From contig CAWDJZ010000002.1 of the NCBI GenBank assembly GCA_963802765.1, positions 1 to 64,000 of the forward strand: a stretch of 64,000 nucleotides of DNA, written 5' to 3'. The DNA comes from Gaiellasilicea sp963802765 (GTDB taxonomy: Bacteria > Actinomycetota > Thermoleophilia > Gaiellales > Gaiellaceae). Positions 42,485 to 53,467 of the stretch are shown here, one piece after another. Positions within the stretch are counted from its first letter, which is position 1. Each line of letters opens with the position of its first letter. Below the pieces are notes generated by a model. The model was given only the letters and a program-made list of their open reading frames with translations, searched no databases and was not told the origin of the DNA. The position numbers and the translations under genes are program-made.

Positions 42485-44114
42485 CCTCCGGATCGAGAAC
42501 CTCGTCCTCGTGCGGGAGGGAGAGCTCGTGCCGGCCGAGGGCTTGACCGCGATCACGGGTGAGACGGGTGCCGGCAAGACCATCCTTGCGCAGGCGATCG
42601 GGCTGCTGCTCGGCGCGAAGGGCGAGGCGTCCGCGGTCGGCGCGGCCGCGGCCGAGACGTACGTCGAGGCCGAGCTCGACCTGCCGGAAGGATTCCTCGA
42701 AGAGGAGGAGGTCGCCAGTCTCGCCGAGCTTGCGCCCGAGGACGAGCCCTCCCTCGTTCTCGCCCGCCGCGTCTTCGCGGACGGGCGCACGCGTGCGTAC
42801 GCGTGGGGTCGTTCGGTGGCACGGGAGGACCTGGCGGCGGCGGCCGAGCGGCTGATCGCGATGTCCGGCCAGTTCGAGCAGCGCCGGCTCGGCCGGCCGT
42901 CCTACCAGCTCGACGTGCTCGACGCGTTCTGCGGCGAGGAGCAGCTCCGCCGCCGTCGCGAGGCGCGGACGGCCTGGCGGGAGCTCGCTGCCGCACGCAA
43001 GCGGCACGACGAGCTGACGCGCGGCGCCGCCGCGGAGGAGGCGCGCGTACGGGAGCTGGCGGCGCTCGCCGAGGCGACCGACGGCTTCGAGCCCCGCGGC
43101 GAGGACGAGTTGAGAGCGGAGCGGGAGCGGCTGCGGCACGTCACGGAGCTCGCCGAGGGGGCGCAGCGGGCGGCCGAGGCGCTCGCGCCCGAGGACGGGG
43201 ACGGGGCCGCGGCGCTCGCGGCGGCAGCGGAGCGCTCGCTCGCGCCGCTCGAGCGGCTCGCACCCGAGCTGGCGCGCGCCGGGGAGGAGCTGCGGGACGT
43301 CGAGCTTCGCCTGCGCGAGCTCGCTTCCGACCTGCGCAGCTTCCTCGCCTCGCTCGAGGCGGAGCCAGACCGGCTCGAGCACGTCGAGAGCGAGCTCGAG
43401 CGGATCGCGGACGCGCGCCGCCGCTTCGGCGCGGCCGACTACGACGACCTGCTCGCGCGCGCCGCGGCCGCCCGGGACGAGCTCGCCGCGCTCGAGGGGG
43501 GCCTCGACCCAGTCGCGGCCGCTGCGGAGGCGCGGGATGTCGCCGAAGCGACGTCGAAGCGGCTCGCGGCCGAGTTGAGGGTTGCCCGCGAGCAGGCCGC
43601 GGAGCCCTTCGCCGCGGCCGTGGCCGAGGAACTGCGCGGCGTCGGCATGGGGGAGGGCGAGTTCCGCGTCGAGCTGCGCGAGCGCGACGACGGCCCCGCA
43701 GGCGCCGACGAGGCCGTCTTCCTGATCCGCCCGAATCCGGGTCTTCCCTACGGTCCCGTGGCCGACACTGCCTCGGGCGGCGAGCTGTCGCGCGTCGCCC
43801 TCGCGATCGCCGCGGTCGGCGGCACAGGTTCTAATGTGAAACGGACGATCGTCTTCGACGAGGTAGATGCGGGCATCGGCGGCGAGACGGCGCATGCCGT
43901 CGCCGCGACGCTCAGACGCCTCGCCGAGCGCGCCCAGGTGATCACGATCACCCACCTCCCGCAGATCGCAAGCATCGCCGACGCGCACTACCGGGTCGAG
44001 AAGATCCCGGGCGACCCGACCCACACCCGGATCGAGCGCCTCGACGACGCCCAACGGCGCGACGAGCTCGAGCGCATGCTCGGCGGCAAGGAGTTCATCT
44101 CGGCTCTGCGATGA
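42474..44114 (+). CDS. recN: DNA repair protein RecN
   Basis: SMC-like ATPase for double-strand-break repair. 546 residues from TTG 42,474 (LLRSLRIENLVLVREGELV). Walker A GETGAGKTIL, long coiled-coil middle (~160-360) with dense Arg/Glu/Ala, ABC-type signature GGELSRVALAI, and Walker B TIVFDEVDAGIGGETA. ITHLPQIASIADAHY is the terminal conserved portion. Overlaps nadK by 11 bases; steA follows after four bases. Confidence 0.93.
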   Translation: MLRSLRIENLVLVREGELVPAEGLTAITGETGAGKTILAQAIGLLLGAKGEASAVGAAAAETYVEAELDLPEGFLEEEEVASLAELAPEDEPSLVLARRVFADGRTRAYAWGRSVAREDLAAAAERLIAMSGQFEQRRLGRPSYQLDVLDAFCGEEQLRRRREARTAWRELAAARKRHDELTRGAAAEEARVRELAALAEATDGFEPRGEDELRAERERLRHVTELAEGAQRAAEALAPEDGDGAAALAAAAERSLAPLERLAPELARAGEELRDVELRLRELASDLRSFLASLEAEPDRLEHVESELERIADARRRFGAADYDDLLARAAAARDELAALEGGLDPVAAAAEARDVAEATSKRLAAELRVAREQAAEPFAAAVAEELRGVGMGEGEFRVELRERDDGPAGADEAVFLIRPNPGLPYGPVADTASGGELSRVALAIAAVGGTGSNVKRTIVFDEVDAGIGGETAHAVAATLRRLAERAQVITITHLPQIASIADAHYRVEKIPGDPTHTRIERLDDAQRRDELERMLGGKEFISALR

Positions 44115-44118
44115 ACGC

Positions 44119-45219
44119 ATGAGCCTCATCGAGCACACCGGTACGGCCCGCCTCGGCAAGCGGACGAAGGAGCTCGTCCGCCGCCTGAACGAGGACGACA
44201 TCGCGATCATCGACCACACCGACCTCGACCGCGTCTCGGCCGAGGAGCTCGTCGAGTCCGGTGTCCGCGTCGTCGTCAACGTCGCGCCGTCGCAGTCCGG
44301 GCGGTATCCGAACCCCGGCCCGCTTCTGCTCGTCCGCGGCGGCGTCCGTCTGATCGACGTCGAGGACGCCGAGCTCTTCGACGAGCTCTCCGATGGGGAG
44401 CGCCTGACTGTCCGCGGAGCGAGCCTGTTCCGGAACGGCACGTGCGTCGCCACGGGACGGTCGCTCGAGGAGCGCGAGCTCGCCGGTGCGCTGGAGGAGC
44501 AACAGAGCCGCGTCACCGAGGCGCTGCAGGCCTTCGCCGACAACACGATGCGGTACCTGCGCGAGGAGGGCCGCCTGCTCGCCGAAGGAATCGAGTTCCC
44601 CGCGCTCCGGACGAGCTTCCGCGACCGCCATGCCCTCGTCGTCGCCCGTGGGCCCGGCCACAAGCGCGACCTGCGGATCGTCCGCCCCTACGTGCGCGAC
44701 TTCAAGCCGGTGCTCGTCGCGGTCGACGGCGGAGCCGAGGCGCTGCGCGAGGAGGGGTGGACGCCCGACGTGATCGTCGGCGACATGGACTCGGTCACAG
44801 ACGACACGCTTCGCTGCGGCGCCGAAGTGCTCGTGCACGCCTACCGCGAAGGCCATGCGCCCGGCGAGGAGCGCTTGCAGCGTCTGGACATCCCCTTCCA
44901 GACCGTCTCGGCGCCCGGCATCTCGGAGGACATCGCGCTCCTGCTGGCGCACGAGAAGGGCGCCGAGCTGATCGTCGCGGTCGGGACGCACTTCAACCTG
45001 GTCGAGTTCCTCGAGCGGAATCGCGCCGGTATGTCGTCGACGTTCGTGACGCGGCTGAAGGTGGGCGAGATCCTGATCGACGCGAAGGGCGTCTCGCGGC
45101 TTGTCAGCCGCAGGATCGGCGTCTGGCCGCTCGTTCTTTTTGCGGTCGCAGCCTTTCTCGCGCTCGCAGTGGCGATCCTGGCCTCGCCCGCGCTTCGAAA
45201 CGTTCTCGGTCTAGGCTGA
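44119..45219 (+). CDS. steA: SteA-like cytokinetic-ring / TPK-fold membrane protein
   Basis: 366 residues, equivalent to mycobacterial Rv1697. N-terminal half (TARLGKRTKELVRRLNEDDI) has no enzyme motif; the middle resembles thiamin pyrophosphokinase (LVAVDGGAEALREEGWTPDV and VGDMDSV), and one C-terminal helix (PLVLFAVAAFLALAVAILA) anchors it. In Corynebacterium SteA works with SteB at the division site. Here the partner is the next gene, sctB-type. ATG start. Confidence 0.85.
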   Translation: MSLIEHTGTARLGKRTKELVRRLNEDDIAIIDHTDLDRVSAEELVESGVRVVVNVAPSQSGRYPNPGPLLLVRGGVRLIDVEDAELFDELSDGERLTVRGASLFRNGTCVATGRSLEERELAGALEEQQSRVTEALQAFADNTMRYLREEGRLLAEGIEFPALRTSFRDRHALVVARGPGHKRDLRIVRPYVRDFKPVLVAVDGGAEALREEGWTPDVIVGDMDSVTDDTLRCGAEVLVHAYREGHAPGEERLQRLDIPFQTVSAPGISEDIALLLAHEKGAELIVAVGTHFNLVEFLERNRAGMSSTFVTRLKVGEILIDAKGVSRLVSRRIGVWPLVLFAVAAFLALAVAILASPALRNVLGLG

Positions 45220-45225
45220 GCAACC

Positions 45226-46108
45226 GTGTTCGACCTGCGCTACCACGTCGCCTCGCTCGCGGCAGTCTTCCTCATGCTCGTGGTCGGGATCCTGATCGGC
45301 GTCGGCATCTCGGGGCGCGGCTTCGTCGACGACGCCGAACGCGACCGGCTGAACGGGCGCATCGCGGAGCTCGAGGAGGAAGTCGACGCGGCGGGTGCCT
45401 CCGCGGTCGAGCTCGAGGACCGCCAGCGCGCAGCCGAGCAGTTCGTCGAGAGCGCGTATCCGGTCCTGGTCGAGAACCGGCTCGAGGGCAAGCGGGTCGC
45501 GGTGCTCGTGCTCGGCTCGCGAGACCAGGCGGTCGACCACGTCCGGCGGGCGGTTGCCGACGGCGACGGGCGGTTGGCGCGGATGCGTGCGGTGACACTC
45601 CCTCTGCGGCTGGAAGCGGTCGAGTCGGCGATCGCCTCGCGGCCCGAGCTCGGCGGCTACGTCGGCGACGAGCAGCTGAGCAATCTCGGCCGCGATCTCG
45701 GCCGCGAGCTCGTCGCCGGCGGCGAGACGCCGCTGTGGGACGCGCTCGAAGGCGAGATCGTCGAGGAGCGGATCGGGGACTTCTCCGAGCCTGTGGACGG
45801 GGTCGTCGTCATGCGGACGGCGCCTGCCACAGGGGGGCGAGAGCGCCCGGTTCCTCAACGGCCTCTACCAGGGTCTCGGGAGCGCGGCCGTGCCGGCCGT
45901 CGGGGTGGAGCCCAGCCGGGTCGAGGAGAGCACGATCCCGACGTTCCAACGCCACCGCCTCTCGACCGTCGACGGGATCGACACCGAGCTCGGCCGGCTC
46001 GCAATGGTGCTCCTGCTCGCCGACGCCGACCCCGGCGACTACGGCGTCCGCGAGACGGCACACGACGGGATCGTGCCGCCGATCGTGCCCCTTCCGCCCG
46101 GTGAGTGA
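45226..46108 (+). CDS. SctB/MctB-like (SteB-type) membrane protein, frameshifted
   Basis: Equivalent to mycobacterial Rv1698 (MctB, DUF3186). The N-terminal helix HVASLAAVFLMLVVGILIG anchors it, a coiled coil follows (RLNGRIAELEEEVDAAG). After about residue 203 (VVVMRTAPATGG) the frame changes near 45,830 and continues SARFLNGLYQGLGSAAVPAV and STIPTFQRHRLSTVDGID to the stop at 46,108. One indel restores ~293 residues. Probably the SteA partner in cell division, or a copper-related outer protein as proposed for MctB; these are alternatives. Confidence 0.83.
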
Positions 46109-47318
46109 CCTAACCATCCTCGTCGCGGCGCGCGACGAGGAAGCGCGCATCGGCGGGACCGTGCGCGAGCTGCGGCGGCGGTTCCCCGACGCGGAGATCC
46201 TGGTCGCGGACGACGGGTCACGCGACGCGACCGCCGCGGTCGCCGAGCATGCGGGTGCCCGCGTCGTTCGGCTACCGCGCCGCGGCAAGGGCCAGGCGCT
46301 CACGCTTGCCGAGCGCGAGGCGGCGCCCGGCCCGCTCCTGCTCTGCGACGCCGACCTGCGCGGCGACCTGGCCCCGCTCACCGCGGGGGAGGCCGATCTG
46401 ACCGTCGCCGCGTTCGCACGCAAGCAGGGCGGCGGCTTCGGCATCGCCAAGCGAACCTCGCGCGCACTGATCGAGGCGCTTTCCGGCTACCGGGCGCGGG
46501 AGCCGCTCTCCGGCCAACGCCTGTTGAAACCGGAGGCTCGGCGCGCGTGCTTCCCCGTGGCTGCTGGCTTCGGCGTCGAGACGCGGATGACGATCGACGC
46601 GGTCCGGGCGAGGCTCTCGATCGCGGAAGTCGACGTCGACCTCGAGCACCGCGCGACCGTCCGAGACCTCCTCGGCTTTCTCCACCGGGGCCGCCAGCTC
46701 CGCGACATGCTCCTCTCGGTCGGCCCGAACGCGGTCAACCACCGCGGCCTGCGGCTGCCGCTCGTCGGCTGGGTCGCCGGCCTCGCGCAGCCGGAGCTCC
46801 TGCCCGTGACCGCGATCGGTGTCGCCGACGACCTCTGGAGCGGCGACGAGCGTGGCTTCCGCGCGCACCTGCGGGCCGGCGGCACGACGGGCGTCCTCAA
46901 GCTCGTCGGCATCCCGGCGTTCGCACTCTGGCGGACACGTTCGGTGTCGGGCGCGGTGCTCGTCGGCCTCGCCGCGAACGCGCTGAACCAGCTCGATACG
47001 CGTCCCGGACGGGCGTTGAAGGCCTTCGCGCTCGGCTCGCTGCTGCTTCGTGGCTCGCCGCGTGGGGCTGCCGCGGCGGCCGTCCTGCTCGCGCCCTACG
47101 ATCTTCGAGAGATGGTGATGTTGGGGGACTCGGGCTCGAACACACTCGGAGCCGTGCTAGGTTTCGGGTCCGTGGGCATGCTCACGGAGAGGCAACGCTG
47201 GAGCGCGATCGCGGCGCTCGCGGGCCTCACCCTCCTCGGCGAACGGCGTTCGTTGGGCGCGTTGATCGAGCGGACGCCCGTCCTGCGCGAGCTCGACGCC
47301 CTGGGAAGGCAGCCCTAA
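46101..47318 (+). CDS. Fusion of a GT2 glycosyltransferase and an MraY/WecA-like membrane domain
   Basis: 405 residues, GTG start inside sctB. Residues 1-~200 are a GT2 transferase: LVAARDEEARIGG, AEILVADDGSRDA and the DxD at 83-85 (LCDADLRG). Residues ~212-405 resemble polyprenyl-phosphate phosphoglycosyltransferases: DD at 243-244 (VADDLWSG), Asp299 in NQLDTRPG, and GDSGSNTLGAVLGF at 342-355, corresponding to MraY Asp115/116, Asp267 and GDxGS. The first two helices of MraY are missing. It could couple lipid-linked sugar initiation and extension; the fusion is unfamiliar to me. Confidence 0.75.
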   Translation: MSDLTILVAARDEEARIGGTVRELRRRFPDAEILVADDGSRDATAAVAEHAGARVVRLPRRGKGQALTLAEREAAPGPLLLCDADLRGDLAPLTAGEADLTVAAFARKQGGGFGIAKRTSRALIEALSGYRAREPLSGQRLLKPEARRACFPVAAGFGVETRMTIDAVRARLSIAEVDVDLEHRATVRDLLGFLHRGRQLRDMLLSVGPNAVNHRGLRLPLVGWVAGLAQPELLPVTAIGVADDLWSGDERGFRAHLRAGGTTGVLKLVGIPAFALWRTRSVSGAVLVGLAANALNQLDTRPGRALKAFALGSLLLRGSPRGAAAAAVLLAPYDLREMVMLGDSGSNTLGAVLGFGSVGMLTERQRWSAIAALAGLTLLGERRSLGALIERTPVLRELDALGRQP

Positions 47319-47319
47319 C

Positions 47320-48953
<1,634 letters not shown>

Positions 48954-48957
<4 letters not shown>

Positions 48958-49310
48958 CCGGCGACCGGCCAGCAGGCCGAGACGAGAAACGGCATCCCGG
49001 CGACGGACGTCTCCGAGGCGCGGAACTCGACCTCCAGGGGCTCGCCGCCCTTGCGAAGGAACGTCCACCGGCCGCTGTGCCGTCGATCCCGGATTACGAG
49101 CAGGAGCAGCTCATCGACGTCCACGTCGGGCATGACATCCTGCGCCGTCAGGCCAAGTAGCTCCTCCCGCTCGTAGCCGAGCAGCTCGCACGCCGAGCGG
49201 CTCACGGCCACATAGCGGAGGTCGTCTCCGACCACGAAGATCGCCACCGGCCCGTTGTCGAAGGCCTCCGAGAGGAGAGTTGCTTGAATCAGCGGGTCGG
49301 CGACACTCAC
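48954..49310 (-). CDS. PAS-domain protein
   Basis: 118 residues, GTG start at 49,310. A single PAS fold: AFDNGPVAIFVVGDDLRYVA, SRSACELLGYEREELLGL, PDVDVDELLLLVIRDRRHSG and GEPLEVEFRASETSVAGMPF match the N-cap, helices and sheet. No kinase, GGDEF or HTH follows, so it must act as a stand-alone sensor or its output partner is elsewhere. Divergent from the M20 peptidase with a 22-bp gap. The stop is in the shared CTAG with pyrG. Confidence 0.82.
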
Positions 49311-49332
49311 GGCTCTTAGAAGGTAGCGAATC

Positions 49333-50454
49333 TTGCCGGAAGCTCCTAGTAACCCACTCGATCTTTTCCTGAAGTTAACGTCGATCCCGAGCCCTCCGGG
49401 CGACGAGCGGGCCGTCGCGGATCGGGTCGCCGCCGAGCTCCGGGTGATCGGGCTCGAGGTGGAGGAGGACGACGCGGGCCCCGCGATCGGGTCGAACGCC
49501 GGCAACCTGCTCTGCCGCCTGCCCGGCCGGGTCGACAGCGGTACCCCGATCTTCTTCTGCGCGCACCTGGACACGGTCCCACCGCAGGGGCCGCTCGACC
49601 CCATCGTCGAGGACGGCATCGTTCGCAACGCCGCCGGCACGATCCTGGGCGCGGACAACAAGTCCGCCGTGGTCGCGATGATCGAGGCGGCCCGCCGGCT
49701 CGTCGCCGACGGGCGCCCACATCCCGGCGTGGAGCTCCTCTTCACGCAGAAGGAGGAGGTCGGGCTGCTCGGAGCCGGCGCGTTCGACCACACGAAGCTC
49801 GAAGCCGAGCTCGGGTTCGTCTACGACCAGGCGGGTCCGATCGGGGACGTGATCATGGGCGCGCCCCACGGAAGCCAGATGCGGGTCCGCTTCCACGGCA
49901 GGCCGGCCCACTCCGGGATGGTCCCGGAGGAGGGGCGGTCCGCGATCGCGGCGGCGGCCCGTGCGATCGCCGACCTGCGGCTGGGGCGCCTCGACGACGA
50001 GACCACCGCCAACGTCGGCCTGATCACCGGTGGCAGCGCCCGCAACATCGTCCCGGAGTGGTGCGAGCTGGAAGCCGAGGCGCGGTCGCACGACGCACGC
50101 AAGCTCGCCGACCTCGTCCAGGAGATGCTGGACACGTTCGCGTTCGCGGCGAGCCTCGCCGAGTGCACGCTCGAGACCGAGGTGAGCGAGACGTATGCGG
50201 GCTACCGCTTCAGGCGCGACGATTCGATCGTGCAGCTGGCGGCGACCGCGCTGGAGCGCTGTGGGTACCGGCTCAACCCGACGCTCACCGGCGGCGGCGC
50301 CGACGCGAACGTCTTCAACCAGCGCGGACTGCCCTGCCTCAACCTCGCGAACGGCATGGCGGAGATCCACACCGCCGACGAGCACATCGCGGTCGCGGAT
50401 CTCGCGGCGATGGTCGACGTGACCCTGGCGCTGGTCGATGCCGCTCGGGCTTAG
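49333..50454 (+). CDS. M20 metallopeptidase (peptidase T-like)
   Basis: 373 residues, TTG start. Dinuclear-zinc aminopeptidase/carboxypeptidase fold: FCAHLDTVPPQGPLD (His-Asp), GADNKSAVVAM (bridging Asp), EEVGLLGAGAFD (catalytic Glu), then VYDQAGPIG and EIHTADEHIAV (final His). The GADNK and dimerisation region (PEEGRSAIAAAARAI) fit the PepT-like subgroup. Substrate would be short peptides or acylated amino acids. Overlaps the DUF3866 gene by ~17 bases. Confidence 0.9.
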   Translation: MPEAPSNPLDLFLKLTSIPSPPGDERAVADRVAAELRVIGLEVEEDDAGPAIGSNAGNLLCRLPGRVDSGTPIFFCAHLDTVPPQGPLDPIVEDGIVRNAAGTILGADNKSAVVAMIEAARRLVADGRPHPGVELLFTQKEEVGLLGAGAFDHTKLEAELGFVYDQAGPIGDVIMGAPHGSQMRVRFHGRPAHSGMVPEEGRSAIAAAARAIADLRLGRLDDETTANVGLITGGSARNIVPEWCELEAEARSHDARKLADLVQEMLDTFAFAASLAECTLETEVSETYAGYRFRRDDSIVQLAATALERCGYRLNPTLTGGGADANVFNQRGLPCLNLANGMAEIHTADEHIAVADLAAMVDVTLALVDAARA

Positions 50455-51382
50455 GCGCGGCCGCGTCACCGCGATCGGCGAGCGTCACGAGCGTCTCGTC
50501 AGGCTCGAGGTCGACGGGATCGCCTGCGTCGCGTACCCGCGGCTGACAGGAGAGGTCGAGCTCGGTGACGACGTCCTCGTGAACGAGCAGGCGCGCGCTC
50601 TCGGGCTCGGCTCGGGCGGCTTCGACATCCTCTACGCGAACCTGACGCGCGGGCTCGGTCTCGCGCCCGAACCGGGCGCGCACGTGATGGCGCTCCCTTA
50701 CACGCCCGGGCAAGTTGCCGTCGGTGCCAGGGAGGAGTCGGACGAGCTCGCGGTATCGCTCGACGGGTTGCCGGTGGTGCTCTGCACGCTCCACAGCCAG
50801 GTCGCGCCCGTCTGTGCCGGGTTGGGCAGCGGGCTCCGCGTCGCATATGTCCAGGTTGCGGGCGGGGCGCTCCCGGTGTCGCTCTCGGACACGCTCCGGA
50901 CACTGCGGGGCCGCGGGCTGCTGGAGATCGCGTGCGCCGTCGCCCCGTGCTTCGACGGCGAGGCGCAGTTCGTGACCGTGGCCGCCGCACTCGCGTGGGC
51001 GAGAGCGCAGGGGTATCACGTCATCGTCTGCTCGGTCGGTCCGGGGATCGTCGGTACCGGCTCGCGGCTCGGCCACGGCGCGCTCGCGCTCGCGGATGCC
51101 GCCAACGCGGCAACCGCACTCGGCGGCCGGCCCGTGCTGGCGGTGCGTGTGTCGGAGGCCGATCCTCGTGCCCGCCATCGCGGCGTCTCGCATCACACGC
51201 AGGCCGTGCTCGACCTCGCGCTCGGCGGGGTCGTCGTCGCCGACGAGGCGGACGGCGAAGGGTGGGAAGAGGCCACCGCGGGGCTGCCGCTCTCGCACAT
51301 GGGCCGCGGTCCGGCCGAAGACCCGTCGTTCTTCCGGGCCGCCTACGCAGCAGGTGTCGCCGCGCGGAAGCTGGTCGGCTGA
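50438..51382 (+). CDS. DUF3866-family protein
   Basis: 314 residues. The pattern fits DUF3866: IACVAYPRLTGEVELGDDVL, then ILYANLTRGLGLAPEPGAHV and GHGALALADAANAATALGG, typical of an actinobacterial gene of unknown role next to peptidases and aldo-keto reductases. No signal peptide or membrane segment. Starts inside the M20 gene (ATG 50,438), ends one base into the next ATG. Function unknown. Confidence 0.85.
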   Translation: MPLGLRRGRVTAIGERHERLVRLEVDGIACVAYPRLTGEVELGDDVLVNEQARALGLGSGGFDILYANLTRGLGLAPEPGAHVMALPYTPGQVAVGAREESDELAVSLDGLPVVLCTLHSQVAPVCAGLGSGLRVAYVQVAGGALPVSLSDTLRTLRGRGLLEIACAVAPCFDGEAQFVTVAAALAWARAQGYHVIVCSVGPGIVGTGSRLGHGALALADAANAATALGGRPVLAVRVSEADPRARHRGVSHHTQAVLDLALGGVVVADEADGEGWEEATAGLPLSHMGRGPAEDPSFFRAAYAAGVAARKLVG

Positions 51383-52159
51383 TGGAGGAGCGCCGACTCG
51401 GACCGGTGGTCGGGCTCGGCACCTGGAACACGTTCGGCGGCGACGAGACACGCGCACAGGCGGTCGTGAGCGCGGCACTCGGCGCGGGCGTGCGCTCGTT
51501 CGACTCGTCACCGATGTACGGCGGCGCCGAGGGCGCGCTCGCCTCGGCGCTCGACGGCCGCCGCCGCGACGCGATCGTGCTTGACGAAGGTCTGGTCGGC
51601 TTCACCGGATGAGGCGCGCGCCCAGCTCGAGCGACAGATGGCGTGGTTCGGCCACGTCGACGTCGAGCAGGTGCACAACCTGGTCGCCTGGGAGCAGCAC
51701 CTGCCCTGGCTCGAGGCCGAGCGGGAGGCCGGCCGGGTCGGCCGGATCGGCGTCACTCACTACGCGCCGTCCGCGTTCGAGGAGCTCGAGCGCGCGCTCC
51801 ACACACGCCGCTTCGAGGTGGTTCAACTTCCGCTCAACCCGCACGAGCGCGCCGCCGAGCGGAGGCTTCTCCCGCTCGCCGCCGAGCTCGGCGTCGCAGT
51901 CGTCGTGATGCGCCCCTTCAGCGCGGCCGCGTTGCTGGCGCGGCCGCCCGCATCCGCCGAGCTTGCTCCGCTCGCACCGTTCGGCGTCGACACGTGGCCG
52001 CAGGCGTTGCTCAAGTGGGCGCTCTCCGACCCGCGCGTCGACCTCGTCATCCCCGCGACGAAGCGGCCGGAGCGCGCCGTCGAGAACGCCGCCGCGGGGT
52101 CGCCGCCCTGGTTCGGCATCGAGGAGCGGGGTCTCGTCGAGCGTCTGGCGAGCGTATGA
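51382..52159 (+). CDS. Aldo/keto reductase, frameshifted
   Basis: NADPH-type oxidoreductase with TIM barrel. MEERRLGPVVGLGTWNTFGG begins at the ATG overlapping DUF3866, and RSFDSSPMYGGAEGALASAL has the catalytic Asp/Tyr. Near 51,580 the frame shifts: the first frame reads DAIVLDEG while the second resumes TKVWSASPDEARAQLERQ, consistent with an extra T (IVLTKVWS). The remainder (QVHNLVAWEQHLPWLEAE, GVTHYAPSAFEELERAL) carries the catalytic region to the stop. Restored length ~258 residues; a small AKR. Confidence 0.85.
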
Positions 52160-52178
52160 CGGTATCGTTGCGCGGCCC

Positions 52179-53303
52179 ATGCGCATCGGCGTCGCGAAGG
52201 AGATCAAGCCGCAGGAGTACCGCGTTGCGCTGACCCCGGCCGGCGCGCGGGAGCTCGTCCAGCTCGGGCATGAGGTCGTCATCGAGACCGGCGCGGGAAC
52301 GGGAAGCCAGTTTCCCGATGCCGACTACGAGGCGAACGGGGCCCACATCGCGTCGGTGGACGAGGTCTGGGAGAGCGCCGAGCTCCTTCTGAAGGTGAAG
52401 GAGCCGATCGCGGCGGAGTATCCGCGCCTGCGTGAGGGGCTCGTGCTCTTCACCTACCTGCACATCGCCGCCGACGAGCCGCTGACGCGCGCGCTCGTCG
52501 ACAGCGGCATCACCGCCGTCGCCTACGAGACGGTTGAGACGGACGATCGGCGGCTGCCGCTCCTGGCGCCGATGAGCGAAGTGGCGGGACGGCTGGCGGC
52601 GCAGGCCGGGGCCCACTACCTCGAGCGGCCGAAGGGTGGCCGCGGGCTCCTGCTCGGCGGCGTCGCGGGCGTCGCGCCGGGCAAGGTCGTGGTGATCGGG
52701 GGCGGGATCGTCGGCTACAACGCCGCCGTGATCGCCCTCGGGCTCGGCGCCCAGGTGACGATCCTCGAGCGCTCGGTCGACCGCATGCGCCACCTGGAGG
52801 AGACGCTGCACGGCCGCGTCAGCCTGGTGATGTCGAACTCCCTCCAGATCGAGGAGTCCGTGCGCGACGCCGACGTCGTGATCGGGGCCGTGCTGATCCC
52901 GGGGGCGCTGGCGCCGAAGCTCCTCACGCGCGAGATGGTCGTCGGCATGAGGGAAGGCGCAGTCTTCTGCGACGTCGCGATCGACCAGGGCGGCTGCGCC
53001 GAGACCTCGCGCCCCACGACGCACGACGACCCGGTGTACGTCGTCGACGGCGTCATCCACTACTGCGTCGCGAACATGCCGGGCGCCGTGCCGATCACCT
53101 CGACGAAGGCGCTCACGAACGTAACGCTGCCGTACGTCGAGGCGATCGCCGAGCAGGGGCTCGCCGAGGCGGTCGCACGCGACCAGACGCTCGCGCGCGG
53201 CGTGAACGTGCTCGGCGGCCGGATCACGTACGAGGCCGTCGCCGAGGCGCACGACCTCGACTACACGCCTCTCGACGACATCCTCGGCGCGTCCGCCGTC
53301 TAG
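52179..53303 (+). CDS. ald: Alanine dehydrogenase
   Basis: NAD-dependent, reversible conversion of L-alanine to pyruvate and ammonia. 374 residues. MRIGVAKEIKPQEYRVALTP is the N-terminus; KVKEPIAAEYPRLREGLVLF has the Lys, the catalytic His is in LFTYLHIAADEPL, and NAD binding is GKVVVIGGGIVGYNAAVIAL. Preceded by AKR, not by a dedicated Lrp regulator. ATG 52,179; an intergenic gap of 19 bases contains no obvious promoter. Confidence 0.94.
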   Translation: MRIGVAKEIKPQEYRVALTPAGARELVQLGHEVVIETGAGTGSQFPDADYEANGAHIASVDEVWESAELLLKVKEPIAAEYPRLREGLVLFTYLHIAADEPLTRALVDSGITAVAYETVETDDRRLPLLAPMSEVAGRLAAQAGAHYLERPKGGRGLLLGGVAGVAPGKVVVIGGGIVGYNAAVIALGLGAQVTILERSVDRMRHLEETLHGRVSLVMSNSLQIEESVRDADVVIGAVLIPGALAPKLLTREMVVGMREGAVFCDVAIDQGGCAETSRPTTHDDPVYVVDGVIHYCVANMPGAVPITSTKALTNVTLPYVEAIAEQGLAEAVARDQTLARGVNVLGGRITYEAVAEAHDLDYTPLDDILGASAV

Positions 53304-53447
53304 GAAGCCGGAGTTCTTCTTCGCCTCGAGCTGCTTCTGGCTCTTCGACGGGCTCAGCTTGACGACGACCCACGTCACGCCGCTGGCGAGGCCGACGATG
53401 GCGACGATGTAGACGGCGAGGCCGATCAACCCGAGGACGGTTTCCAT
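53301..53447 (-). CDS. Small membrane protein, 3' end uncertain
   Basis: Starts at ATG 53,447: METVLGLIGLAVYIVAIVGL and then ASGVTWVVVKLSPSKSQKQL, one strong membrane helix with a Lys-rich cytoplasmic tail. In the written frame it runs on antisense to ald for over a kilobase, which is not credible; a one-base shift near 53,310 would give a TAG at 53,303-53,301. Expected length ~48 residues. It fills the ald-deoB gap and is divergent from deoB by 20 bases. No family assigned. Confidence 0.5.
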
Positions 53448-53467
53448 GCGCGCCGTACAATAGCCGC

